Source of the DNA: Celoporthe dispersa
Taxonomy: Eukaryota > Ascomycota > Sordariomycetes > Diaporthales > Cryphonectriaceae
Reading direction: 5' to 3'
Assembly (NCBI GenBank): GCA_016584495.1
Contig: WAID01000007.1
Span: 1,412,001 to 1,476,000, forward strand
DNA: 64,000 bases
Shown in pieces: positions 33,501-44,203 of this stretch. The translations under genes were made by a program, and so were the position numbers. The notes beneath the pieces were generated by a model. It was not told where the DNA came from, ran no database searches, and saw nothing but the letters and a program-made list of their open reading frames with translations. How positions within the stretch are numbered: the first letter of the stretch is position 1; the number at the start of each line of letters is the position of its first letter.

Positions 33501-34116
33501 TCAGGCGAACACGATATCACATCGCACAGATAGTCGATCACCCGGCCGATGACCATCCTGATGCTGAAGAGCAGGTCGTCTGGCAGAGACGCTGGTTCCT
33601 TCTCTTTGCCCTTGGGTTCTGCATGTTCCCACATCGAATGGATCGTGCAGAACATGGGCGTGCGCCATGCCTCGTGGTCACCACAGTCGCAGCAGCCGCT
33701 GTTGCCGGGCGAAACACTGATCCGCACCATGTGTCCAGTGTGGTCCGTCGCGTCGAAGCACTTGGCGCAGAGACAACAGGTGTCGTCGACGCCGCACGTC
33801 TTGCACCCGTACGATGCCTCGCCCGCCTTGAATATGTGGCCACATGCCTTGCCGCGAGCACCCTCCGTGTATTCAGACCCCTCGACCGCGCCTTGTGCGT
33901 CCCTCAGCTTCTGGACCCTGCCGTCGACGAGGATGCTACCGTTGGGGAAGAAGAGTCGCAGGTAGTCGTCGTTGCCACAGGACATGAGCCGAAAGAGGTT
34001 CTCTAGGAGCAGATCCGCGGCTTCCGTGTTGTATCGGTATTGTTTAGGGCTGGCAGCTCCATCAGAAACTGACAGAGCTGCTGCTCCTGCGTCGACATCG
34101 AGGTTGGTCTCTCCAT
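27523..34116 (-). CDS. UBR1: N-recognin E3 ubiquitin ligase UBR1
   Basis: Recognises destabilising N-termini (N-degrons) and ubiquitylates the target with a Rad6-type E2. ATG at 34116 (MERPTSMSTQEQQLC; a second ATG is at 34098). Exons 34116-27888 and 27790-27523; restored length about 2165 aa. Order: UBR zinc box (about 90-160: CGHIFKAGEASYGCKTCG ... CCDCGDHEAW), ClpS-like type-2 N-degron domain (YAVILWNDEKHTVDDV, about 240), an acidic loop (about 415-460), a long helical body, RING-H2 (CILCQED at about 1370 ... GCGHMMHYSC ... CPLCKALGN), and the C-terminal cap ending VPSFISRRLESDINTGGWETI. The intron near the 3' end has a GCTGACAATG branch site. A one-base break at 34031-34050 separates FLMELPALN from YRYNTEAADLLLENLF. 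The stop is TGA followed by CTA and an open acidic frame. Confidence 0.93.
34031..34050 (-). other. Frameshift near the UBR1 start
   Basis: Coding strand GCCCTAAACAATACCGATAC. The upstream frame gives ELPALN, the downstream frame YRYNTEAAD, together a normal UBR1 N-terminus if one base is added in the A-rich run. Confidence 0.7.
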
Positions 34117-34989
34117 CGTCGCGTATTCAGGTCATTCTTGAACGGGGAGGGAGGCTCGACGCAACACAACAGCGTGCGGGGAACGGATGGTTCGGAAGCT
34201 CCTATAGCTTTGTAATCACGAAAGCTGTGACTGGATGGTTTGTGCGCCCTTGGGAATTTTAGAAGGTTTGGTTTCGATGAAGGGTTGTTGAGCTGGGTGG
34301 AAGGCCAGCTTGTTTATGTTCTCGATAGTGACCCCTCTAAATCGCCGGGTACGTAGCTCATCGTAGTGTTGGCGGGGGGTGGGGGGCGGCGGGTTCTAAA
34401 GTGGCAATCGGAGAATAAGGCGACTGCTGAAACTGCGCCTACATTTGGAGAGATTTTATGGGCGTAAATAGTTCCTTCCCAACAACAGCTGAGGGGAGGG
34501 GAGAAGAAAGAAAAAAACAGGCTCGTGGTCGGATTGCAGGGAAGTAACTTGTGACGTGTTTCTTTTGAAGTTGATGTCTGCGCCAGGAGAGCTGGTGGAT
34601 AGGTTCTGAGGTAGGACATGGCTTTGCTTCCACACGCTCGGCCCACCGAGCAGCATCGACTAGCAGCGGCAGGCATGCTCCGCAGCTTGTTGAGGAGCGC
34701 CTTCTCTCTTGCTTGCATCCCTTCACCGTCTCGCTCCGCACCTGACTCTTTCTGAGACATTCATATACACATGTCCGTGTCCATCCGGTGAAAATCCCTC
34801 TGTATGTAGTACTTGGCCCAGAGAGCAGGCCAATGTGGGTCTGGCTCGTTGTCATGTTCATCAATTTTGCGATTCCATCTATGCAGACCTCTAAAACCGT
34901 AGAAGTACACCGTTGTCAAGTCTGCCCGACTTGGTCCTTTAATTTCAAAGAATGTCGTATCCATCGCAGGATCCTTCTCTCCCCTCGCT
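34117..34989. other. UBR1 promoter and QCR9 3' region
   Basis: 870 bases between UBR1 and QCR9 on the same (minus) strand. T-rich and G-rich runs, no gene. Confidence 0.5.
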
Positions 34990-35445
34990 CTACTCCTCGT
35001 CCTCCTCGCCGCCCTCGATGTACTTGGACTTGATGTCCTTCCATTGACGCTGTAACCTGGTCAGCTTTGCCACCCGTATGTGATGTCCAAGATGTTCGTA
35101 TTTTCCCTTACCCCTCGGTTCATCTTGTCCCACAGGCTCTGCGAGCCAACGTCGAAAGACCTGCCGTCCTCATGTCAGCAAACACGGCCCCAGCAGCCGC
35201 ACTGAGCCCCATCTAGCCAGAGACGTACATCTGGAGGCCGAAGGCGGTAGCGAACACTGCGCCCAGCATGGTGAAGTTGTTCCGGAAGAGGATGCTGTAG
35301 GTCACGGTCAGAGTCTTGGGTCTATCATCGTCGGTCGTACGCGGGTGACTTGCTTGTAGAGGGTCGTCTGGCCGGCCTGGTGATTGATGCGCGATTAGCT
35401 CATGCTGCCCCAGTGGGAGCGCCTGTGTGCTTAGAAACATACCAT
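34990..35445 (-). CDS. QCR9: Cytochrome bc1 complex subunit 9
   Basis: Small inner-membrane subunit of respiratory complex III. Five coding exons: 35445-35443 (the ATG alone), 35376-35354, 35294-35229, 35160-35112, 35049-34990; 66 aa, the same length as yeast Qcr9. The protein begins MAGQTTLYNILFRNNFTML, has one membrane helix (TMLGAVFATAFGLQM) and the family C-terminus LWDKMNRGRQWKDIKSKY followed by an acidic tail. Intron 2 (35353-35295) has a GCAAGT donor, a GC-AG intron; only this junction gives the conserved TLYN-LF sequence. The other three introns are GT-AG. It shares a 540-bp divergent promoter with PYM. Confidence 0.9.
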
Positions 35446-35984
35446 TTTGTCTAAAGAGCAGTGCTTGTGGCTGAGAAGGGGTTTGGTCTGGCAGCAAATG
35501 CTCTCTGGGTTGGCAATTCGTCGTTGAGGATGGGTCGATTTGGGGCAGGAGGCTTCAGAGACGGATTCAAAATTGGCGATGACATTCCGGCCATTCCCTA
35601 ACCATGAATCGGCCCACTCCTAATTGGTCAAAGCTTCCCCAGAGCACCCCCACCAGCCTGTGTACCTTGTACTGTACCACATATTAGCAGCCTGCATCAT
35701 TCAACCAATGCAAACACCCACCCCACCATAACTTTTGGACAACTTCCCTACCTGCCCGCCTCTCAAACGTCCTCGTCGCGACCCTCAGCACCGGTGCACT
35801 TGTCTGCTGTCCATACCATCCCTTCCAAATATCCAATCTAGTCACCAGAACCTCAAATCTCCCATCAACATTCCTCCATATCTGGTCTACTGCTACGAGG
35901 CTACACCCCCACCCTAGAATCTGGGTCCGATCATCGCTCATCCCCCTCGAAATTCCCACACCCCCCCCCCCAAACGAACTCAAG
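35446..35984. promoter_or_regulatory. Bidirectional promoter region QCR9 / PYM
   Basis: Head-to-head spacing of 539 bases. C-rich and CT-rich sequence directly precedes the PYM ATG (C10 run at 35960-35970). No TATA box stands out. Confidence 0.5.
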
Positions 35985-36638
35985 ATGTCCGCCCAACCAA
36001 GCAACTCGGGCATCGTGACCAATTCCACCGGCGAGCGCCACATACCCGAGTCAACCCGCGCCGACGGCTCCGTACGAAAGGCCATCAAGATCCGCCCCGG
36101 CTACAAGCCCCCCGAGGACGCTGAGATCTACAAGAACCGAACCGCCGAGACCTTTCGCAACCGCTACAAGGGCGGCGTGATCGGCGCCGAGGCCGCCACG
36201 TCGGGTGCCAGCGCCAACGGCACTCCTGCGGCCTCGTCAGCGGCTGCGAACAAGAACGCCAAGCGGCGCGAGGCGCGCAAGAAGGCCAAGGCTGCTGGGG
36301 AGGCGGGCGGCGAGGAGGAGGATGAGGGCAAGAACAAGGACAAGAGTGCCCAGGCACCCAAGGCTGCCGAGGAGGAGGCTGCTCTCGATTCTGACATTGA
36401 GCGTAAGAAGAAGGCTAGGAACCTCGTCAAGAAGCTCAAGCAGGCCAAGGACCTGAAGAGCAAGAAGGATGATGGGCAGTCTCTGCTTCCTGAGCAGTTT
36501 GCCAAGGTGATCAAGATCAATGAGCTCGTCCGTGAGCTAGCTGCCCTTGGCTTTGAAAGTGATGGTGAGCCCATCGAGGAGACTTCCAAGGGTGAAGACA
36601 AAAGGAGGATGCACCTGCTTGAACAGAACATGAGATGA
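35985..36638 (+). CDS. PYM (partner of Y14 and Mago), exon-junction-complex disassembly factor
   Basis: Single-exon gene, 217 aa. The N-terminal Mago-binding domain is clear (GERHIPESTRADGSVRKAIK, then IRPGYKPPEDAEIY). The middle is Lys/Glu-rich (AKRREARKKAKAAG), and a conserved helical C-terminus (KKKARNLVKKLKQAKDL ... LPEQFAKVIKINELVRELAAL) is the ribosome-binding part in animal PYM. In animals the protein strips exon junction complexes from mRNA at the ribosome in the cytoplasm. Presence of PYM fits an intron-rich genome with a Mago/Y14 pair. Known elsewhere as WIBG/PYM1. Confidence 0.93.
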   Translation: MSAQPSNSGIVTNSTGERHIPESTRADGSVRKAIKIRPGYKPPEDAEIYKNRTAETFRNRYKGGVIGAEAATSGASANGTPAASSAAANKNAKRREARKKAKAAGEAGGEEEDEGKNKDKSAQAPKAAEEEAALDSDIERKKKARNLVKKLKQAKDLKSKKDDGQSLLPEQFAKVIKINELVRELAALGFESDGEPIEETSKGEDKRRMHLLEQNMR

Positions 36639-37858
36639 GACTTCTAGTTCACAAATCATGTCTGGGGCTTCCAATGGTGACGGCCTCCCGCCTCTACCAC
36701 AGACATCATTCCTCCTATCCATAATGATGAAGGATACCCTAGCACCAAGATGTCCACAGACTTCACCAGAACCAGCATTAATCACTTTCTCAGGCAATGG
36801 CCTCAGAATTGGGCTGGTAGTCAAGGATTTGAGAGACCATGGACAGCAGCAATGCTGCGGGTCATGCGAACAGCCTACAACAAGTCTGGCTGCTCTGGGC
36901 ATCTACTCTGAGTTGGAATCAAGATCGCTCGATGCTTGAAAATATCCTGTCTCGAACATTTTGTCTTTCAGTATGTGGGTGGAAGACACAGGAAGGAAAG
37001 AAGGGAATAGGGGCCAATGAGTCTGAGAGGGCAGCCAGAGAGTTATGACACTTATGACTGTGACGGTATCAGGTGGAACATGAAAGGGGCCAAGCATCAC
37101 AGGCCAAGCTGGCCCGTTACAAGGAAGAAGCTATGGACAACAAATATTATAGGGAAAGAAAATTCCAAAAGCCCTGTCCACTTTCAGTCTCATGTAACCT
37201 ACAGAATCACTCTTTTTTGCCACCTGCGCGAAGCAAGAGAATGCGACTAACGACCGGAAGACGTGAATCCCAATCTGCCTGCCCAGCAACTGCTATCATA
37301 TAAGTTTAGCGATGTAGAGGTGGTGATGGGTGGTGTGTTAGATATAAACAACACACTGGGGACACCACAGAGGTCTCACAAGAAGGCGAAGAGCAGTCAG
37401 AGGAGCAGGCCCGTCCATGGGGCTACCAAGACCATCGATTCAATGTGCTCGAGCTCTTGATCATCATTGATATACATTGGGGGATAAGTGATCATCATCC
37501 CTTTTGGAGTGGTGTTTCAGATGCCAACGCCGTACCAAATCACTTTTCCTGCCCCAAGAAACTCTCTCAAATCTTCCCAAGCTTTCAGCCCCCGAAGATC
37601 CACCCAACCAGCCCAAGATATTTGTACAGAGGTTCTATATGTGTTTAAACGGCTAGACACACCGGAGAAAAGTGGCGTGTGCAGAGTTACAATAGCCAAG
37701 GGATAAGCCCGCGATCGGCGTTATGTGGGAGAGCAATGAAGCGGAGAATGAGTGCCCAGGTTGAATGGATGTTGCAGGGAGCAGGGGAAACGACCTGCGG
37801 TCCTGAGGACCAGTCGTCGCAGCGATCTTGGAGAGAGCAGGATGCCGGTGACAAGCGC
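36639..37858. other. Convergent 3' intergenic region (PYM / TIM44)
   Basis: 1.2 kb, moderately AT-rich. Only short open frames; no gene supported. Confidence 0.5.
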
Positions 37859-39575
37859 TCAGATATACTCCCTTGCGCTCTTCTGCATCTCAATCAATCG
37901 CCAACCTCTTGTCTCGGGGTTGTTCACATCATCCGGTGTCCTTGTGATACCAATGGCGTATGTGACCAGCTGGACCTTGTCCTCCATTCCAGCAGCAAGC
38001 TCATTCGTCTTCGCGTTGCGGTAGACATGCACCTCCTGTGTCCTGGCGGTGATAATGAAGACAGGGATCTCGCCAGGTTCCAGCATCCTAGCCTTGAGAA
38101 TGTCCACGTGTCTGATGTCGAGAATACGGCCATCCGATTTAAGTCCGGCTTGCAGGTATTGCTTCGTGAGGGCCTCGTAGACGGAGTATTGTGCCTCGGA
38201 GAGCCAGAACTTCAGGGTCTCCACGTCTCCCTTCACGTAGGCGTCGAGAACTTCGGGTAGTATGTACTCGCGGAGCTCGCGCAGGAATGGCTCGACCTGG
38301 AAAGCTGGGTCCATGGACCGGAACTTCTTGATAACCATCGCAGTCTCGTTCTCGGCGAAGAACCCAGCCACACGGTCGGTAATGCTGCGGGCAGTAAGGA
38401 TGAGGGGGTTTTCGGATTCGTTGTATACGTCCTTCATGCCAAAGACACCCTGCACAAACTTGTTCGAGTCCTTGAAGTTCTTCCATGCTTCTTTCCATTG
38501 CGCGTCCTTGTGGACGGTGATGTTGGTGCCAGCGCTGTGAGCAGCAGATGATTAGACATTAGGACTGAGCTCAGCTGAGAAACAGTGGTAATGAATGTCC
38601 AACATACTTGGGGTCCTCCTCGATCACCTCGGGCCTGTGGCCCCCGTTCAACTGCTCACGAAGCTCTCTCTGCTTCCTCCGCTCCTCCTTGTCTACCCAG
38701 CCGCCGTACCGTGAGCTGCTCCCGTCATCTATGACGCTCTTCACGCTCTTGAAGGCCTCGGTGTCCCGGATCGGCTTGGTGGTCTTGTCGATGGCCTCGC
38801 CTGTGGCATTCGCCGCCTTGCGGACCCCCTTGACGACTGAGGTGTCCCACGTCCACGCCGCACCCTTGCCCACCGCGCCGGCTGTGTTCTTCAGCACTTT
38901 GCCGGCAGTTGAGGACACGGCGCCGGTGGTCTTCTCATATGCCTCGCGAGCTCGTCGGACGGACTCGCTCTCCACGAAATCGGTTGCGCCCTGAGCCAGC
39001 TGCTTGGTTGAGTCGTTCCATTCTTTAGACGCCTTGAACTCGGTCTGCATGGTCTCCATGAACACCTGCCATGGCGTCTTGTCGCCGTGGGGAGGTGGCG
39101 GCGGTAGGTCTTCCTTCTTTTCCTCCTTCTTGTCACCCTCACCCTCTTCACCCTCGGCCTTCTTCTCGCTAGACTCCTCCTGAGGCTCGTCCTGCTTCTT
39201 AGCTTGATCCTCCTCTGTCGCGGTTTCTGCCTTGGCCGACTCCGTCTGAGCATTATTTTCAGGCTTGGTTTCAGACTTTACATCTTGTCGGCTTTGAGGG
39301 GTGATGTGAAAAGCACGAGAATGAGGCGCAAGTACTGCTGTCCGTATCGCAGAAGGAAGGAATTGAGAGCGCAGGAGGGGTATCTGCGTGGGTGTGTTGC
39401 AGGAATAAAGCGATGCTATAGATGGTTCATGGTTTGGCGACACTGGGCGACTCGATATTAACCTCCGGAAAGCTGGCGATCTGCCATACGGGTGTGCGGA
39501 TGCATTCAGCGCAGAAACTCTAGAGGCTGAGGAAGAGGGAGGAAGAGTCCTCGAGACGCATCTTAAGGGGTTCAT
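37859..39575 (-). CDS. TIM44: Mitochondrial import motor anchor TIM44
   Basis: Peripheral inner-membrane protein that tethers mtHsp70 to the TIM23 channel. Exons 39575-38608 and 38534-37859, one intron; 547 aa. A Ser/Arg-rich mitochondrial presequence (MNPLRCVSRTLPPSSSASR) leads to an acidic Lys/Glu linker (about 100-165), then the conserved N-domain (TPWQVFMETMQTEFKASKEW ... SVRRAREAYEKTTGAVSSTA) and, after the intron, the Tim44-like membrane-binding domain (ITVHKDAQWKEAWKNFKDSN ... FGMKDVYNESENP ... RMLEPGEIPVFIITARTQEV). The splice junction gives DPN-AGTN. It is divergent to MRPS18 with 370 bases between the two start codons. Confidence 0.95.
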
Positions 39576-39945
39576 GATGAATTAGAATAAAAGGTGCGCA
39601 CCACCCAGAGAAAAGTGAAACTCCTGGAGTAGGCGGCGGAAGGGCAGGTGATGATGGCGGATGGGAGAAGCAGGAACAGAGGAACATCAAAAATTTGGAA
39701 GCGTGACGGAAGTTTTGCTGGGTCTGCCGCGGGCCAGAATCGGAGCTTTTGGGGGCAGGCAAAAGCGGGAGACTTGGGGGGGCGGGGGGCGGCAGGCGGC
39801 AGGGTGCCCTGCATGCGCTACCACTACAGTGGACTTGGGCTTGAGCTCACCACCGATCGACATCGAAAGTCTCCCGAAAATTTCCAGGCTCGTCGCCGGA
39901 CGAGCAACACGACGACGAACACACAGCCCTCCGGCCGCCCCCAAG
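39576..39945. promoter_or_regulatory. Bidirectional promoter TIM44 / MRPS18
   Basis: 370 bases between head-to-head start codons of two nuclear genes for mitochondrial proteins. G-rich plus-strand runs (39775-39800) are present. The MRPS18 frame is open upstream to 39661 but has no conserved content there. Confidence 0.5.
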
Positions 39946-40758
39946 ATGAGTCGCTCAACAACAAGTCGCCAATTGGCGAGGGCGCTATTTTCGAACACGT
40001 CACAATCCCCATCAACAAAGATACGAAGCGCAGCTGCAGCACCGTTCACCCGCCCGTTCTCGACCTCGAGCACCCAACTCGACGACGGCGGCAGATTGAA
40101 GCGCGAGAACCTCCTTTCAGGTATTATGGGGAACATACGCAACAATCCGACCGCGAACAACGACAGACAATCGCCCTCTTCTCCTCCCCTCGGGCCAGGG
40201 CGCTCTGCGCCTGCCAAGTCGGAGAACATGTGGAAGCTCTCGCAGAGATTACCGTCGGCCAACCTAGCCATCGGGCGCGCTACCAATGACACGCGGTTCG
40301 TGGACTCGTCGTCACTCCTGGACCGTGACTCTTTGGGTGGTCTTGACGACCTGTCAAGTGGCGCCATAGTGGCTGACCGGCCCACGGAGCCGTACCACTT
40401 TCACATCTACAGCCACAAGCACAACTGCCACGTAACAGTCACCAAGCCCAACCGCGACGCCATCGTGTCTCTATCTTGCGGAAACCTAGGATTCAGGAAG
40501 AGCCAGAGGAAGACCTACGACTCGGCATATCAGCTGGGGGCGTATGTCATCGATAAACTTCAGCAGGCCGGCTGGCATAACAAGATTGACAAGATGGAGG
40601 TGTCGCTGAGAGGCTTCGGACCGGGCAGGGAGGCGGTGACGAAGGTTCTGCTGGGAACTGAGGGAAAACTGTTGAGAGACAAGATCGTGAAGGTGTCCGA
40701 CTCAACCAGGTTGAAATTTGGTGGTACGAGGAGCAAGCGGCCAAGGCGTCTGGGTTAA
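39946..40758 (+). CDS. MRPS18: Mitochondrial small-subunit ribosomal protein uS11m
   Basis: Component of the mitoribosomal small subunit platform. Single exon, 270 aa from the ATG at 39946, chosen because MSRSTTSRQLARALFSN is a good mitochondrial presequence and a conserved body follows; an open frame continues 95 codons upstream. The uS11 domain covers the C-terminal half: YHFHIYSHKHNCHVTVTKP, VSLSCGNLGFRKSQRKTYDSA, VSLRGFGPGREAVTKVLLG, ending in a basic RSKRPRRLG tail that binds rRNA. Known in yeast as MRPS18. Confidence 0.92.
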   Translation: MSRSTTSRQLARALFSNTSQSPSTKIRSAAAAPFTRPFSTSSTQLDDGGRLKRENLLSGIMGNIRNNPTANNDRQSPSSPPLGPGRSAPAKSENMWKLSQRLPSANLAIGRATNDTRFVDSSSLLDRDSLGGLDDLSSGAIVADRPTEPYHFHIYSHKHNCHVTVTKPNRDAIVSLSCGNLGFRKSQRKTYDSAYQLGAYVIDKLQQAGWHNKIDKMEVSLRGFGPGREAVTKVLLGTEGKLLRDKIVKVSDSTRLKFGGTRSKRPRRLG

Positions 40759-41253
40759 GGTATCTGGGGAATAAGTTGAGGCAATGCCACTGTTAAGAAA
40801 GTGTCCATCCTGCTGGAGCGGCGACCGCAACGCAAAGGCGCCAGAATCACAGTGGTTCTACATCGAGACGGGTCAGAGACTATATGATTGATGTCTCTGG
40901 TCTATGTAAAGCTTAAGCTGTGGGATCATGATATTGAGATGGTCTCTTCAGGATGCACACCAGACTAGTGCATGCAGCCTATTGTATATGAGCACCACTA
41001 AATGAGAAAATCATCTGATATGAGCCCGAGAGTACGTTCTTAAATTCCATCAAGTCTATAATTCTAGTGAAACCTTGATGTGTCCGGGAGCATCTCTCTG
41101 AGTGGGCAGTCGTTTACTCTACCAATTCAGACCCCCCCCCCAAGAATTCTGCAGGGGTCTCTGCTTTTTTTTTTTTTTTTGGGTAGTCTGCATCAACCTC
41201 AAAAACCAACTTTTGTCTCTTCTTCAACCTCCCACGCGACGACGCAGGTGCCT
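40759..41253. other. Intergenic region and BCS1 promoter
   Basis: 495 bases with a C9 run (41133-41141) and a T16 run (about 41165-41180) shortly before the BCS1 start. No gene. Confidence 0.5.
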
Positions 41254-42632
41254 ATGGATCCGGCCGCGCAGTCCAAATCCTCTCTCATGGACTTAAACTT
41301 CAACTCGGTCCTTGAATCTCCCGTTTTCGCCGGCGGCCTGGGCCTCGCCGCCCTCGGCAGCGCCGCAGCGGTCGCGCGCCGCGGTGCGATCCGCGGTGCA
41401 CAGCTCCTCCGCCGCCAGCTCCTCATCAACGTCGAGATCTCCAAGACCGACCCGTCCTACCCCTGGGTTCTGGGCTACCTCTCGCGCCCCCGCGAGAGCT
41501 CCCTGGCATGCTCGCCTCCCGCCTCACGCGCATCCGCCAGCTCTCCGTCAAGACCACGACCCGCTCTGCGGCACCGGGCAGCAGGAGCGCGAGCGATGTC
41601 GGGCCCATGCACGCTCACTTTGCGCTCGTCCCGGGGTACGGCTCGCATGTGATACGGCATGCGCCGGGGGTCTACGTGATGGTGCAGAGGGAGAAGTCGT
41701 CGACGGCCGAGATGTCGACCGGCGAGCCGCACGAGACGATGACGCTGACGGCGCTCTGGGCGCATCGGCATGTGTTTGAGGAGATCTTTGGGGATGCGCA
41801 CGCCATGATGGCCAAGGCGACGGAGGGCAAGACGGTAGTGTATACGGTCCGAGGGTTTGACTGGGTACCGCTGGGTGAGCCGAGGCGCAAGAGGCCACTG
41901 GGGAGTGTGGTGCTTGACGAGGGCGTCAAGGAGGGGATTGTGGCGGACGTGAAGGATTTTATTGCGAGGCAGGAATGGTATGCCGAGCGAGGCATACCGT
42001 ACCGGAGGGGCTATCTGCTCTTCGGACCGCCAGGTGGGGGGAAGTCGAGCTTCATACATGCCCTGGCCGGAGAGCTGAACTTTGCTATCGCGACCATCAA
42101 CCTGAGCGAGCGAGGCATGGCGGACGACAAGCTGGCTATGATGATGCAGAAGTTGCCAGCACGAACCATCGTCCTGCTGGAAGACGCAGACGCCGCTTTC
42201 GTCAACAGGAAACAAAAGGACTCGGATGGCTACAGTGGATCGACGGTCACATTCTCCGGCCTGCTGAACGCGCTGGACGGCTTGTCGGCCGGAGAAGAGA
42301 GGATAGCATTTCTCACCACAAACCACATCGAGAGGCTGGACCCGGCGCTGATACGGCCAGGACGGGTGGACATGATCGTCAGGGTGGGCGAGGCGACGAG
42401 GTACCAGGCAGGTGAGCTGTTTGACCGCTTCTACGGCGATGTCGACAGGGACGGGAGTGGAAAGCAGCGGTTCCTGAACAAGCTGGATGATATGGGCCTG
42501 TTTAGTGAGAAGACTCCCAGGCGCACGAGTGCAGCGGCCATTCAGGGCATCTTCCTCTTCAACAAGAACGATATGGAGGGCGCCATCGCCATGGCAGAAG
42601 TGCTGGGCCAGGCGGCACCGACAGACAGCTGA
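41254..42632 (+). CDS. BCS1: Mitochondrial AAA ATPase BCS1 (Rieske protein translocase)
   Basis: Translocates the folded Rieske Fe-S protein across the inner membrane during complex III assembly. ATG at 41254 (CCTATGG context), no intron; restored length 459 aa, as in the family. The N-terminal membrane helix (VFAGGLGLAALGSAAAVARR) is followed by the BCS1-specific domain (LLINVEISKTDPSYPWVLGYL ... MHAHFALVPGYGSH), then the AAA domain: Walker A GPPGGGKSSF, Walker B IVLLEDADAAF, FSGLLNALDGLSAGEERI, sensor TTNHIERLDPALIRPGRVDM. A one-base break lies in the C5 run at 41487-41491: six C would give YLSRPPRELPGMLASRLTRI, joining the two halves. Confidence 0.92.
41487..41491 (+). other. Frameshift in BCS1 (C homopolymer)
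   Basis: C5 should be C6. As written the start frame runs into unrelated Ser/Arg-rich sequence and stops at 41652, while the conserved BCS1 frame continues from ATG 41508. Confidence 0.75.
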
Positions 42633-43207
42633 TCCACTGCCTTCAGACTGTCTCATTACCATGATGTATGATCAGTTCAGAAGGCAAAGCGGTAGACTCT
42701 TGTAAAACATTTATGTTGTAGGTATACAGACCAATGATACCCCCTTTCCATAATCGATGGAGCGTGGAAATTCTTGAACGATGCAGGTAAAATGACAGCC
42801 CAATTCAAGAAATCTACATACAGCTTGTTTACGACAGGATTGAGCTAGTGCTGTTGGTGTTGCTGAAATGCTAAGTTGTTTTGGTCGAAACAGTCAGTGC
42901 GTGAAGGGGCGGGTCTGCGCCAAGTCTTTCGAGGCAGCAGCGGCCGCCATTCCCAGTTCTCGTGCCTTCTTCACACACAGTCTGATAATACGCGACTGAA
43001 CCCTCGAAAGAAAAATTAATGACATCTACAACTGCTGGCAGAAAGATCCCGGCTTAAAGCAAGTCTCCTCAATCTCATCCAGCTACAGCCCTCATACACC
43101 TTCCAAGATAACTCGCTCGTCGTCGCCTCTACAAGGCCAGCTACATCGGTCAGACAAATTCCAGACAGACAAGACTCTACGAAACAGGCGAGACAACCAC
43201 TCCAGTC
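42633..43207. other. Intergenic region
   Basis: BCS1 3' UTR and promoter of the PARG-like gene. No reading frame of interest. Confidence 0.5.
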
Positions 43208-44203
43208 ATGCCCGAGGGCACTTCAAGGCATTCACCCTGGCCAGGGAGAGGGCGTTCTACGTGGCGTGGCGGACGAGGCAGGGGGCGAGGCGGATTCTTT
43301 GGCCGTCGCCAGCCCTCCGCCGCTCGACAAGCCCTCGTGGACGTCGCCAACGAGACCAAATCCGTGCTACCTTTCATCCTGAAGGACCTCCCCAACTTCC
43401 GAGCTGAAGATTCTGAGATGATATCACTGGATACGTTTCCGCGTCTGAAGAGAGAAGACTGTCCTCAGCACAACAAGGCCACCGTCAGAGTGCTCAATGA
43501 GGATACCTTCAACGCGGCCATCACGCTGATAGGCTCAACATCTCCCCCATCCGCGCTCCCTGCTGGCACCAGCACTTTCACCACACCCATGAAACACTCT
43601 AGGCCGGCAGTCCTCAACCTCGCATCCGATACGTCCCCAGGAGGCGGCTGGCTCACTGGCGCCATGGCCCAGGAAGAAGCGCTCTGCTACCGCTCATCGC
43701 TCTCTCGCAGCCTGCACAAACACTATTATCCCTGGGACGCTGACCAGGGCCTCTATACTCGTGATGTAGTTATCATACGGGGATCCGTGTCTGGTGATCA
43801 CAAGCTTCTGGCGCCAGACATACCGGTTGCCGACCTGCCTGTGGTGAGCGTGGTCAGCATCGCGGCCGTCCGTTGCCCAAAGCTCTCAGAAGGTCATTCC
43901 CTGACCGGCGACAAGAGGAAGGTCTTTGCCGACAGCCAAGACAGGGATCTGACCAAGAAGAAGATGAGGCTAGTGCTGCGGGTGGCAGCGGCGAGAGGCC
44001 ATGATTGTCTCGTGCTTGGTGCGCTAGGATGCGGGGCTTTCAGAAATCCCGTGGAGGAGGTGGCAGATGCCTGGAAGGAGGTCCTGAAGGAGACTGAGTT
44101 CGAGGGCGGGTGGTGGAGGGAGGTGTGGTTTGCTGTGTTCGATCAGAAGAACGAAGGCAATTATGAAGTTTTCGAGAAGGTGCTGGGTGGGATGCAGGTA
44201 TAG
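43208..44203 (+). CDS. Microbial-type poly(ADP-ribose) glycohydrolase (TIGR02452/PF10021)
   Basis: Macrodomain-fold hydrolase expected to remove ADP-ribose from proteins. Single exon, 331 aa. An Arg/Gly-rich N-terminal tail (GRGRSTWRGGRGRGRGGFFG) could bind nucleic acid. The core follows the family: RVLNEDTFNAAI, VLNLASDTSPGGGW with the PARG Gly-loop, then AMAQEEALCYRSSLSRSL carrying the catalytic QEE Glu pair, YTRDVVIIRG, and C-terminal LVLGALGCGAFRNPVEEVA with FAVFDQKNEGNYEVF. Bacterial and fungal members reverse PARylation or act in stress responses; the target in this fungus is unknown. Confidence 0.9.
   Translation: MPEGTSRHSPWPGRGRSTWRGGRGRGRGGFFGRRQPSAARQALVDVANETKSVLPFILKDLPNFRAEDSEMISLDTFPRLKREDCPQHNKATVRVLNEDTFNAAITLIGSTSPPSALPAGTSTFTTPMKHSRPAVLNLASDTSPGGGWLTGAMAQEEALCYRSSLSRSLHKHYYPWDADQGLYTRDVVIIRGSVSGDHKLLAPDIPVADLPVVSVVSIAAVRCPKLSEGHSLTGDKRKVFADSQDRDLTKKKMRLVLRVAAARGHDCLVLGALGCGAFRNPVEEVADAWKEVLKETEFEGGWWREVWFAVFDQKNEGNYEVFEKVLGGMQV

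Noticed and set aside
39661..39945. 95-codon N-terminal extension of MRPS18
   Set aside because: No conserved content, runs through the shared promoter with TIM44, and the ATG at 39946 begins a proper mitochondrial presequence.
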